Translations under genes and position numbers: made by a program
Notes under the pieces: model-generated
Database searches by the model: none
Seen by the model: only the letters and a program-made list of their open reading frames with translations
What the model was told of the DNA's origin: nothing
Shown here: in pieces, positions 6,461 to 14,064 of the stretch
Position numbering within the stretch: position 1 is the stretch's first letter
How the letters are laid out: each line of letters opens with the position of its first letter
Assembly (NCBI GenBank): GCA_964568805.1
Contig: CAZMRW010000073.1
Location: 1 to 22,786, forward strand
DNA length: 22,786 nt
Direction: 5' to 3'
Origin: CAZMRW01 sp964568805
Lineage (GTDB): Bacteria > Pseudomonadota > Gammaproteobacteria > Methylococcales > Methylomonadaceae

Positions 6461-9016
6461 ATGAAACTTAAAACATCATCCATCACTCTCGCGCTGATAG
6501 GGGCAGGTTTTCTCGGCCTGTCCGGCTACAGCAGCGAAAGCATGGCGCTTTTTACCAGCAAGGTTTGTAAAAACAAAGCGGGCGAGATTCTGGACGAGGC
6601 CATGTGCGTCGGCCGCACCGCCGACACGTTGAAAGGCGCGGACGAAGATTATTTCCGCGACATGGATTACGGCATCACCAAAAATCCTGAGGAACTGGCC
6701 AAGACGCTGGCGCCATTCGTGCCCGGCATTACACCCGAAGAGGCGGTCAAACGCGTCGCTACCGGCCGCAACAACTGGATCGTCTGGACCGCGGGCAACG
6801 ACCGCCTGTGGGATACGATGAGTTATCGCAGCGTCGGCACACTCGATTTTCTGAAATCCCTGTCCAATCATCCCAGCCTCAAATTCAGCCGCAGCAACCG
6901 CTGGAACTATCTGGGTCTGGTCAACGAACCCTGCTTCGAAAAACCGACAGGTCCGCGCAAGGACCGCTACGGACTCTGGCTCGACGTGCGTTCGAAAGAC
7001 TGCGCACCCGACCCGTTCGAGAATGAAAGCAAATACCCCGGCGTAAAATATGGCGCTCGCGGTAAAAACATACCGGCCGGCTCCTACTACGGCTACGCGA
7101 CCGGCATCGTCGGCGTGCGCCTGTTCCCCAATCCTGACTTCGATGAAAAGGCTGAAAAAAACTGGGATCCCGAACGCTACTACACCGATCCGAGTTATTA
7201 CAACAACAAGGATTTGGTCCGGCCTTACCGCGTCGGCATGGCCTGCGGTTTCTGCCACGTTGGTCCGAACCCGGCCAACCCGCCCGCCGATCCGGAAAAT
7301 CCGAAATGGGAAAACCTGAATTCGAATCCGGGCGCGCAATATTTCTGGATCAACCGGATCTTTTCCTGGGATGCCGACAGAAGCAGTTTCCCTTATCAAC
7401 TGTTCACCACCTCGCGTCCCGGCGCGCTGGATACCTCGCTGATATCGAGCGACTATATCAATAATCCTCGGACGATGAACGCGGTCTATAATCTGGTGCC
7501 TCGTTTGTTGAACGCGCAAAAATTCGGTGAGGAAAAACTCGGCGGCGGCAGCTTGAACAACAGGCAATTAAACGATTATGTGCCTGCCGACTCGCCTCTG
7601 GCCGGATTCTACAAGGCGCCGGATACCGTGTTTACGCCGCGCGTATTGAAAGACGGGTCCGATTCGGTCGGCGCGCTGGGCGCATTGAACCGTGTTTTCA
7701 TCAATATCGGCCTGTTCAGCGAAGAATGGCTGACGCACTTCAATCCGTTGGTCGGCGGCAAGCCCATCACCCCGATACCGATCAAACAATCGCGTAAAAA
7801 CTCGTCCTACTGGCAAGCCAATGAAAACCAAACGCCGGATCTGGCGCTGTTTTTCATCGCCGGCACCCGTCCGGACCTGCTGAAAAACGCTCCCGACGGC
7901 GACCAGCATCTGAGCAAGGACGAATCTGTGCTGACCCGCGGCAAGGAAGTCTTCGGTGAACGCTGCGCGCGCTGCCATTCCAGCAAGCTGCCTGAAAAAG
8001 CCTACAGTTTCTTCCCGAACGGCGGTGTCGGCAAGAATTACCTGAAATATTGGGATAATTACTGGCGCTGGACGCAAACGGATGAATTCAAGAAAGCGAT
8101 CAATGAAATCGTCAAAAAGGATGACTTCCTGCAAGACAACTTCTTGTCCACCGATCTGCGTATACCGGTCACACTGCTGGAAACGAATGCGTGCAGTCCC
8201 TTGGCAACCAATGCGATCGAAGGCAACATCTGGAACGACTTCTCGTCACAATCCTACAAAAATCTGCCGTCGGTCGGCAAATTCACCGTGCACCATCCGA
8301 TGACCGGGAAACCCAAAGAAATCGAGCTGCCGGGCGGCGGACGCGGCTTTACCCGTCCCGCATCCTTGATCAGCCTGTGGTCAACCGCGCCGTTCCTGCT
8401 GAACAATGCAGTCGGCGAGTTCAACCCCAGCCCATCGGTCGAAGACAGGCTGCAATCGTTCGACAACTCGATCGAACAAATGCTGTGGCCGGAAAAGCGT
8501 AAAGGCAATATCCAGTATCAAACCGCGAACGGCAAAATGCTGCCTGGCTGGATCGATAGAACTTACGACACCAGCTACCTCAGGGTGCCATCCGGATTCC
8601 TGCCGGAATTGTTGAACAAGCTGATCGGCAAGATCGAAGGCGGCAAGTTTGCCGGCGAACAGGGCCTGGAACTTGGCCCGATACCGAAAGGCACGCCGGT
8701 CAACCTGCTGACCAACATCGATCTGGATAAACGCGAGGGCATCATCAGCCGGATCAAGCACAAAGCCGAGCTGATCGAACTGCTGCTGAAGATCAAGAAA
8801 GATCTGAAAGCAATCCCGAAAGATGCGACTGACGAAGAAGCCGCCAAAGTCTTCGCGAATCTGGTCGATCCTCTGGTCAACGCCAGCAAATGTCCTGACT
8901 ATATCGTCAACCGCGGCCATTATTTCGGTACCGATTATTTCAAGGAATCCAACCTGGAACCGGGCTTGAGCGATGCCGACAAGAAAGCGCTGATCGAATT
9001 CCTGAAAACGATGTAA
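6461..9016 (+). CDS. Exported two-haem c-type cytochrome, distantly RoxA / di-haem peroxidase-like
   Basis: Periplasmic or surface c-type cytochrome of 851 aa. A Sec-type signal peptide covers about 1-29. Two haem-binding motifs are present, C262-GF-C265-H266 and C502-AR-C505-H506, 240 residues apart. The C-terminal part, with TRPASLISLWSTAPFLLNN (631-649) and a closing GLSDADKKALIEFLKTM, recalls di-haem peroxidases of the MauG/CcpA group and rubber oxygenase RoxA, but the protein is much longer. Six other cysteines (36, 49, 159, 181, 578, 811) could form three disulphides, which fits export. AAGGGG lies eight bases before the ATG at 6461; a GTG nine bases upstream overlaps that site and is unlikely. 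It is followed by a GMC flavoprotein. The substrate is unknown; a methanotroph surface di-haem peroxidase-like role is an alternative. Confidence 0.9.
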   Translation: MKLKTSSITLALIGAGFLGLSGYSSESMALFTSKVCKNKAGEILDEAMCVGRTADTLKGADEDYFRDMDYGITKNPEELAKTLAPFVPGITPEEAVKRVATGRNNWIVWTAGNDRLWDTMSYRSVGTLDFLKSLSNHPSLKFSRSNRWNYLGLVNEPCFEKPTGPRKDRYGLWLDVRSKDCAPDPFENESKYPGVKYGARGKNIPAGSYYGYATGIVGVRLFPNPDFDEKAEKNWDPERYYTDPSYYNNKDLVRPYRVGMACGFCHVGPNPANPPADPENPKWENLNSNPGAQYFWINRIFSWDADRSSFPYQLFTTSRPGALDTSLISSDYINNPRTMNAVYNLVPRLLNAQKFGEEKLGGGSLNNRQLNDYVPADSPLAGFYKAPDTVFTPRVLKDGSDSVGALGALNRVFINIGLFSEEWLTHFNPLVGGKPITPIPIKQSRKNSSYWQANENQTPDLALFFIAGTRPDLLKNAPDGDQHLSKDESVLTRGKEVFGERCARCHSSKLPEKAYSFFPNGGVGKNYLKYWDNYWRWTQTDEFKKAINEIVKKDDFLQDNFLSTDLRIPVTLLETNACSPLATNAIEGNIWNDFSSQSYKNLPSVGKFTVHHPMTGKPKEIELPGGGRGFTRPASLISLWSTAPFLLNNAVGEFNPSPSVEDRLQSFDNSIEQMLWPEKRKGNIQYQTANGKMLPGWIDRTYDTSYLRVPSGFLPELLNKLIGKIEGGKFAGEQGLELGPIPKGTPVNLLTNIDLDKREGIISRIKHKAELIELLLKIKKDLKAIPKDATDEEAAKVFANLVDPLVNASKCPDYIVNRGHYFGTDYFKESNLEPGLSDADKKALIEFLKTM

Positions 9017-9057
9017 TTTTCAGGCTTTCGCTAGGGAGCGGCAGGATGCCGTTCCCT
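9001..9057. other. Two inverted repeats at and after the cytochrome stop codon
   Basis: CCTGAAAA and TTTTCAGG (9001-9008 and 9017-9024) form a perfect 8-bp inverted repeat around the stop codon. Nine bases later AGGGAGCGGCA and TGCCGTTCCCT (9033-9043 and 9047-9057) form an 11-bp stem with one G-U pair and a three-base loop. The second has no T-run after it, so it is not a standard terminator. It may protect the 3' end of the cytochrome mRNA or mark a processing site. Confidence 0.5.
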
Positions 9058-9082
9058 CCAGACGATTAGGGATAGCGCAACG

Positions 9083-9119
9083 AGACCGCCCGGTGGCAAC
9101 CGATCGGGCGGTCTTTATT
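9083..9119 (+). terminator. Hairpin with short T-tract between the cytochrome and GMC genes
   Basis: AGACCGCCCG (9083-9092) pairs perfectly with CGGGCGGTCT (9105-9114) across a 12-base loop, followed by TTATT. This resembles an intrinsic terminator or attenuator, though the T-tract is short. It lies 68 bases after the cytochrome stop and 23 before the GMC start. It would reduce GMC expression relative to the cytochrome while leaving some read-through. Confidence 0.6.
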
Positions 9120-9141
9120 GATTTGATCAGGAGAACAAACG

Positions 9142-11016
9142 ATGACAGATAATTATAATAATGCAACTTACGACTATATCGTCGTCGGTTCGGGCGCGGG
9201 TGGCGGTACAGTCGCCGCGCGGCTCGCCGAACACGGAAAAAAAGTGCTGGTGCTGGAAGCCGGCGGCGACCCCAAACAGCTGCAGGGCGACAATCTGGCC
9301 TTCCCTGGCGAAAAACGTTTGCCCGACGATTACGACGTGCCGGTTTTCCATCCGTTTTCGACCGAAAACGAAGCGATGCGCTGGGATTTTTTCGTACGCC
9401 ACTATGAAACCGAAGCTATCCAGGCCCAGGATCCCAAATACACCCCCGCCGAAAAAGGTGTGTTATATCCCCGCGCCGGCTGCCTCGGCGGCTGCACCGC
9501 GCACAATGCGATGATCACGGTCTATCCGCATAACGCCGACTGGGACGATGTCGCAGAAATCACCGGCGATGCGTCCTGGAAGGCCGACAACATGCGCAAA
9601 TATTTCGAATTGATGGAAAATTGCGAGCACCGGCCGATCCTGCGCAAGCTCGCTACTCTGCTCGGCATCAATCCGTCGCGCCATGGCTTCAAGGGCTGGT
9701 TCCAGACCGAAGCCGCGCTGCCGCTTGAAGCCTTGGTCAAGGACAAAAAGCTGGTCGAAGCAATCTTTGATTCTGCGACGAAGGCGATCGCCAAATTACC
9801 CAATTTTTTCGAGCGGATTAAATGGCAAGCGCAAGGGCTGGCCGATCCGAACGACTGGCGACTGGTCCAGGAAAATTCGACAGGACTCCGCTATCCACCG
9901 CTCGCGACCACAAACGGCCGGCGCCACAGCACCCGCGAACGCTTGCTCGTGGTGCAACAAAAACATCCCGATAATCTGACCATCGAACTCGATGCGCTGG
10001 TCACCAAGGTGATTCTCGATGAAAACAACCGCGCAACCGGTGTCGAATATCTGAAAGGCGCGAAGCTTTATAAAGCGCACGCGAATCCAAGCAACAAACC
10101 CGGCGAACTGCGCAAAGCGTACGCTGCGAAAGAAGTGATTCTGGCTGGCGGCGCCTACAATACGCCGCAACTGCTGATGCTATCCGGTATCGGGCCGAAG
10201 GAAGAACTGCAAAAACACGGCATTCAGGTCAAGCATCACCTGCCCGGCGTCGGCACCAATCTTCAGGACCGCTATGAAGTCGGCGTGGTCAACCGGATGA
10301 ACCAGGACTGGGAAGTTCTGAAAGGCGCCAAATATTCGCCCGGCGATCCGCAATACAACGAATGGAAAAATGAAAACAAAGGCGTTTATACCACCAATGG
10401 CGCAGTCCTGGCGGTGATCAAGCGTTCGGTCGAAGAACGCCCCTTGCCAGATCTGTTCTGCTTTGCCTTACTTGGCCATTTCCGAGGCTATTATCCCGGT
10501 TATTCCAAACTGATCAAGGATGGCCTGAACTATCTGACCTGGGCCGTGTTGAAGGCGCATACCATCAATCGTGCCGGCGAAGTCAGACTGGTCTCCAGCG
10601 ATCCCCGCGACCGGCCTTATATCAATTTCCGCTATTTTGAAGAAGGCAGCGACACGCTAGGTCAAGATCTCGATTCGGTCGTCCAGGGCGTCAAATTCGT
10701 GCGCAGCATCACCAAACCGTTGTTCGAACAAGGCATCCTGGCCGAAGAAGTCGCTCCCGGAAAAGACGTGCAAACCGAGCAGCAACTGCGCGATTTCGTC
10801 CGCTACAACGCCTGGGGCCATCACGCTTCCTGCACCTGTCCGATCGGCGCCGATAACGACCCGATGGCGGTACTGGACAGCAATTTTAGAGTCCGCGGAA
10901 TTCAGGGGCTTCGAGTCGTGGATGCCTCGGTCTTTCCAAAAATTCCCGGCTTTTTTATTGTATCCTCAATTTATATGATCGGCGAAAAAGCTGCTGACGC
11001 AATCCTTGGCCGGTAG
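9142..11016 (+). CDS. GMC-family FAD-dependent oxidoreductase
   Basis: Glucose-methanol-choline flavoprotein of 624 aa. The FAD-binding GSGAGGG motif is at 16-22 and continues into the ribose-binding VLVLEAGG. The second GMC signature, GGAYNTPQLLMLSGIGP, lies around 335-352. The active-site histidine is most likely H561 in GHHASCTCPIG. At the second catalytic site the usual GNTNA segment is replaced by GFFIV (motif KIPGFFIVSSIYMIGEKAAD), so the usual Asn/His is absent. There is no Sec or Tat signal peptide, which suggests a cytoplasmic location, unlike the cytochrome upstream. AGGAGA lies seven bases before the ATG. It is probably an alcohol or sterol-type dehydrogenase. Whether it passes electrons to the cytochrome is unknown. 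Codon use resembles the cytochrome gene, with many C-ending codons. Confidence 0.95.
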   Translation: MTDNYNNATYDYIVVGSGAGGGTVAARLAEHGKKVLVLEAGGDPKQLQGDNLAFPGEKRLPDDYDVPVFHPFSTENEAMRWDFFVRHYETEAIQAQDPKYTPAEKGVLYPRAGCLGGCTAHNAMITVYPHNADWDDVAEITGDASWKADNMRKYFELMENCEHRPILRKLATLLGINPSRHGFKGWFQTEAALPLEALVKDKKLVEAIFDSATKAIAKLPNFFERIKWQAQGLADPNDWRLVQENSTGLRYPPLATTNGRRHSTRERLLVVQQKHPDNLTIELDALVTKVILDENNRATGVEYLKGAKLYKAHANPSNKPGELRKAYAAKEVILAGGAYNTPQLLMLSGIGPKEELQKHGIQVKHHLPGVGTNLQDRYEVGVVNRMNQDWEVLKGAKYSPGDPQYNEWKNENKGVYTTNGAVLAVIKRSVEERPLPDLFCFALLGHFRGYYPGYSKLIKDGLNYLTWAVLKAHTINRAGEVRLVSSDPRDRPYINFRYFEEGSDTLGQDLDSVVQGVKFVRSITKPLFEQGILAEEVAPGKDVQTEQQLRDFVRYNAWGHHASCTCPIGADNDPMAVLDSNFRVRGIQGLRVVDASVFPKIPGFFIVSSIYMIGEKAADAILGR

Positions 11017-11078
11017 CTATCCGCATTGCTGAAATACCGACATCTCGCCGAATCATAGGCAAAATCGGCCCCATGCCG

Positions 11079-11112
11079 AAACCCGGTTCCATTTGATGGG
11101 CCGGGTTTTTTC
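11079..11112 (+). terminator. Rho-independent terminator after the GMC gene
   Basis: AAACCCGG (11079-11086) pairs with CCGGGTTT (11101-11108). An inner CCAT/ATGG stem with a three-base loop extends the hairpin, and a six-base T-run follows. It ends the plus-strand cytochrome/GMC unit just before the convergent VTT gene, whose stop is at 11115. Confidence 0.9.
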
Positions 11113-11114
11113 CA

Positions 11115-11678
11115 TCAGCCGAACAGATCGATGGTCGATGCAATCACAAGGTAATAGATGAAGATACGAGGAATTCGAAACAGCACCGAAGCGGCAAGCA
11201 CGGTTGACCACCCTACTCCGAGGATACCCGCTGTCCAGCAGGTAACCGAATAAGGCAGCGGCGTGGTAGCGCCTAGCACAATGGCCCAGAAACCGTATTT
11301 GCGTACAAAACCGCGTTGGTTCTCATTAAACTGGCCAAAAATCTGGCGGATTAAGCTTAAATGCCCAAGCCAGCGGCCGATACACCAGCCCAGCATGCCT
11401 GCTCCCACAGACACCATGCCGAGGATGAGGACATAAGCCGGCCAATGTTCGGCAAGATCGCTCTTGGCAATCACGACCAGCAGGATGTCCGGTGAGACAG
11501 GGGTAACCAGCGTGTCGGTTGCCAATAAAATCAGGCAAAGTCCGGCAAACCCGATACGCTCGACCACCCAGTTTGTGCCTATGATCAGCTCTTCCTCGTA
11601 CCAAAAGCCTAGCGCTCCCATGGCGACGAATAAAATGACGATACTCGCCAGGGCCTTCAGCAGATTCTCCCTGATCAT
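11115..11678 (-). CDS. VTT-domain (DedA/YqaA-like) membrane protein
   Basis: Small integral membrane protein of 187 aa with a VTT/SNARE-associated-like domain. Hydrophobic segments lie at about 6-26, 43-60, 81-106, 130-150 and 158-182. The reentrant-loop type motif LGATTPLPYSVTCWTAGILG (about 135-154) and a downstream FRIPRIFIYY are typical of the group. Some DedA relatives move undecaprenyl phosphate or other lipids across the membrane, but this subgroup has no assigned substrate. A longer frame would need a TTG at 11705. The ATG at 11678 has an AGGAAAGGA ribosome binding site, and a perfect TATAAT at 11706-11711 would place the transcript start downstream of the TTG, so I chose 11678. It stands alone, convergent with the GMC gene. 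Confidence 0.87.
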   Translation of the reverse strand: MIRENLLKALASIVILFVAMGALGFWYEEELIIGTNWVVERIGFAGLCLILLATDTLVTPVSPDILLVVIAKSDLAEHWPAYVLILGMVSVGAGMLGWCIGRWLGHLSLIRQIFGQFNENQRGFVRKYGFWAIVLGATTPLPYSVTCWTAGILGVGWSTVLAASVLFRIPRIFIYYLVIASTIDLFG

Positions 11679-11705
11679 AAATCCTTTCCTGGAGTTAAAA
11701 CGCAA

Positions 11706-11741
11706 ATTATAAGGCCAAGGGCTAACTCAGGCATTCCCTTG
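11706..11741 (-). promoter_or_regulatory. Promoter of the VTT gene with a flanking inverted repeat
   Basis: On the minus strand a perfect TATAAT (11706-11711) lies about 28 bases before the ATG. A weak -35 (ATGCCT, 3 of 6) sits 17 bases upstream of it. CAAGGG (11716-11721) and CCCTTG (11736-11741) form a 6-bp inverted repeat across the promoter spacer and -35, placed where a repressor could act. The -10 is clear; the operator is a suggestion. Confidence 0.5.
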
Positions 11742-11931
11742 ATAGCTTGTGCCCTACAATAGCAGGTCGGATTTAAATCCTCCAGACCTGAAGTCCGCCA
11801 GCCTGACCTCATCGATTATAAAATCCACGGCAATTCTTTTCGCCCCAGTAAACGACATCATTGCAATATTAGTAAGACAGCTTGCAGCTAAAACCTGAAT
11901 CACTGGCAAAACCAATCTTTTTAAAATTAGA
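11742..11931. other. Downstream region of panD with a nested palindrome
   Basis: No gene is supported here; a 61-codon frame opening with TTG and lacking a ribosome binding site is probably chance. CAGGTC (11763-11768) and GACCTG (11785-11790) enclose the perfect palindrome GGATTTAAATCC (11769-11780), giving a cruciform-like structure. It may terminate or process the panD transcript, but no T-run follows on either strand. Confidence 0.4.
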
Positions 11932-12318
11932 TCAGACAACTACTGCCTGGACAGGGATTGATGAAGCGGTGCGCAGCACTTCATTCTTTTCATTGAAATA
12001 AATCAGGGTCGGCTTGTAACTTTCAAGCTCCTTTTGATCATATTGGGCATAGGCACAAATGATAATCAGGTCCCCCGGGCAGGCGAGGCGAGCCGCGGCG
12101 CCATTGACTGAAAACACGCCAGAGCCTTCTTCGGCGCGAATGGCATAAGTTGTGAAACGAGCACCGTTATTGATATTGTAAATTTGTATCTGTTCGTATT
12201 CCCTGATTCCCGACAAATCGAGAACAGAGCCGTCGATCGCGCACGATCCTTCATAACCCAATTCAGAACGAGTTACTGTAGCCCTATGAAGTTTCGCTTT
12301 AAGCATCGTAGATTGCAT
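11932..12318 (-). CDS. panD: Aspartate 1-decarboxylase
   Basis: Pyruvoyl-dependent decarboxylase of 128 aa that makes beta-alanine from L-aspartate for pantothenate synthesis. The pro-enzyme cleaves itself between G24 and S25 in YEGSCAID, leaving a pyruvoyl group on the larger fragment. Other family residues are K9, H11, Y22, R54 and Y58, and the VNGAAA motif is intact, so it should be active. The length matches the family (E. coli 126 aa). The start MQSTMLKAKLHRA aligns with known PanD N-termini although no strong ribosome binding site is visible. It lies 103 bases after panC with its own promoter candidate, and completes the set panB-panC-panD on the minus strand. Confidence 0.97.
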   Translation of the reverse strand: MQSTMLKAKLHRATVTRSELGYEGSCAIDGSVLDLSGIREYEQIQIYNINNGARFTTYAIRAEEGSGVFSVNGAAARLACPGDLIIICAYAQYDQKELESYKPTLIYFNEKNEVLRTASSIPVQAVVV

Positions 12319-12353
12319 AATAAAACACTATAAATACTTTAAAAAAACCTTGT

Positions 12354-12382
12354 ATTATCCCGGATAAACATCCATCCGGCAA
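12354..12382 (-). promoter_or_regulatory. panD promoter candidate with palindrome in the spacer
   Basis: On the minus strand TTGCCG (12377-12382) is followed after 17 bases by GATAAT (12354-12359), a 4/6 and 5/6 match to sigma-70 hexamers. CCGGAT and ATCCGG (12360-12365 and 12374-12379) form an inverted repeat across the spacer. This could be an operator, or the stem of a panC terminator. A T-run lies further downstream on the minus strand, too far for a classical terminator. Confidence 0.4.
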
Positions 12383-12421
12383 CTATAAGCCGACTTTCTG
12401 CCTTTTAGCTTCAACAATAGC

Positions 12422-13264
12422 TTAGCGGTTAACGCAAATATTATCAATCAATCGGGTTTTGCCTAATTTGACCGCAGCCAGTATAACTAATTCCCTGTCT
12501 TCAACTTCAGCTTTTTTCAAATCTTGACGACGGCAAATCGCAAAATAATCCGGATGAAATCCAGCACTCAGCAAAAATGCCCACGCTTGCTGCTCTATGT
12601 CGGCAAGCTGCCGATTGGCCAGCACTGACTCTTTGGCAGTGCCCAAGGCTTGATAAAGCTTGGGTGCAATCAGCAATTCCTCGCTGCTTAAATAACTGTT
12701 CCTGGAACTCATGGCCAAGCCGCTTGCTTCGCGGACGGTTTCTACCGGAATAATATCAACAGGAATATTTAGATCCCTGACCATGATCTGTATCAAGGTG
12801 AGTTGTTGAAAATCCTTTTGGCCGAAGAAAGCACTGTCCGGTTGCACCATATTGAATAATTTACAAACAACAGTTGTCACACCGTTAAAGTGTCCGGGCC
12901 TCGATAGGCCACAATGCATGTCGGATAAGCCGGCGACTGTGACGACTGTTTTGGAGTCGGCTGCATAAATTTCCGAAACATCGGGAAGAAAAAGTAAATC
13001 CGCGCCGGCTGCACTTAGTTTTTTTCGGTCTTCGTCTTCGGTACGGGGATAGGTCTCAAAATCTTCTCCCGGACCAAACTGGGTAGGATTGACAAAAATA
13101 CTGACCACCACTCGATCGGCATTTTTTTCTGCTTCGGCAACCAGTTTGATATGCCCGTGATGCAGATTGCCCATGGTCGGCACAAATGCGACCCTTTCTC
13201 CGTCTGATTTCCACTTTCCGACGGTACGCCGCAATTCCGATACGGTCTTGACTGTTTGCAACAT
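12422..13264 (-). CDS. panC: Pantothenate synthetase
   Basis: Pantoate-beta-alanine ligase of 280 aa (E. coli 283 aa). It condenses pantoate and beta-alanine with ATP through a pantoyl-adenylate. The nucleotidyltransferase signatures are PTMGNLHHGH (about 29-38, the HIGH-like motif), VNPTQFGPGEDF, SRPGHFNGVTTVV (pantoate and ATP binding), FGQKDFQQ, and SSRN, the KMSK-equivalent. Its ATG overlaps the last base of the panB stop codon (TAATG) and has no good ribosome binding site, so translation is probably coupled to panB. It uses the beta-alanine made by PanD and the pantoate derived from the PanB product. Confidence 0.98.
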   Translation of the reverse strand: MLQTVKTVSELRRTVGKWKSDGERVAFVPTMGNLHHGHIKLVAEAEKNADRVVVSIFVNPTQFGPGEDFETYPRTEDEDRKKLSAAGADLLFLPDVSEIYAADSKTVVTVAGLSDMHCGLSRPGHFNGVTTVVCKLFNMVQPDSAFFGQKDFQQLTLIQIMVRDLNIPVDIIPVETVREASGLAMSSRNSYLSSEELLIAPKLYQALGTAKESVLANRQLADIEQQAWAFLLSAGFHPDYFAICRRQDLKKAEVEDRELVILAAVKLGKTRLIDNICVNR

Positions 13265-14064
13265 TATAAAAAACTTTGCTCAGTGCTTGGGAACCGGCCT
13301 TCTTTGACAGCCAGATGATAGGCATGGATGGCGTCTTCGACATTGGCCGCAGCAATCATGAAATTCATCGAAAATCGCGGGCGCCTGCTGATACCGATAT
13401 CAAGCATGTCATAAAGAACGAGCACCTGTCCGTCGCAATCGACGCCGGCGCCAATGCCGATGACGGGGATAGTAAGCTGTTTGCTGATTTCTGCGGCAAG
13501 CCCGGCAGGAACACATTCCAGCACCATAAGGCTGGCCCCGGCCTCTTGCAGATTGTGGGCGTCAGCGATGATTTTTTCTGCATCGGCAGGTTTCTTGCCC
13601 TGGACTACATAACCGCCAAGCCGGTTAATCGATTGCGGCAACAATCCCAAATGTCCGCAAACAGGAATACCCTGATCGACCAGAAAACTGACGCAATCAA
13701 TCCTGGCGCCTTCGAGCTTGACCATTTGCGCTCCCGCCTGCATCAGTCTGGCAGCGTTTTTGGCCGCAACAAGCGGCGACGGATAGGTCATAAACGGCAT
13801 ATCCGCAATGACCAAGGCTCGCTTGCGGGCAGAGCAGACCGCGCGGGTATGGTAAATCATATCCCGCAAAATTACTTTAAGGGTTGATGCATGCCCCTGA
13901 ATGACCATACCCAAAGAATCTCCAACCAGCATCAGATCAATACCCGCCTTATCGATCACCGCGCTGAAACTGGCGTCGTAGGCTGTCAAACAACTGATTT
14001 TTTCGCCATGCTGTTTCATTGCGGATACATCGTTGACAGTCAGTGCTTTTATCGGCTGATTCAT
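13264..14064 (-). CDS. panB: 3-methyl-2-oxobutanoate hydroxymethyltransferase
   Basis: Ketopantoate hydroxymethyltransferase of 266 aa. It transfers a one-carbon unit from 5,10-methylene-tetrahydrofolate to alpha-ketoisovalerate, the first committed step to pantothenate. The TIM-barrel motifs are LTAYDASFS, LMLVGDSLGMVIQGH with metal ligand D49, ADMPFMTY, MVKLEGA, CGHLGLLPQS, LECVP and IPVIGIGAG. It starts directly after the folK stop (TGA then ATG, no gap) with AGGA eight bases before the ATG, and its own stop overlaps panC by one base. The link to folK is sensible, since this enzyme consumes a folate coenzyme. No panE lies nearby; ketopantoate reduction must be encoded elsewhere. Confidence 0.98.
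   Translation of the reverse strand: MNQPIKALTVNDVSAMKQHGEKISCLTAYDASFSAVIDKAGIDLMLVGDSLGMVIQGHASTLKVILRDMIYHTRAVCSARKRALVIADMPFMTYPSPLVAAKNAARLMQAGAQMVKLEGARIDCVSFLVDQGIPVCGHLGLLPQSINRLGGYVVQGKKPADAEKIIADAHNLQEAGASLMVLECVPAGLAAEISKQLTIPVIGIGAGVDCDGQVLVLYDMLDIGISRRPRFSMNFMIAAANVEDAIHAYHLAVKEGRFPSTEQSFL

Noticed and set aside
6476..7567. Long 363-codon open frame antisense to the cytochrome gene
   Set aside because: The cytochrome frame has haem motifs, a signal peptide and a ribosome binding site. The antisense frame is a by-product of its GC-rich codon use and shows no motif.
11754..11939. 61-codon frame directly after panD on the same strand
   Set aside because: It opens with TTG, overlaps the panD stop, lacks a ribosome binding site and contains a nested palindrome; probably chance.
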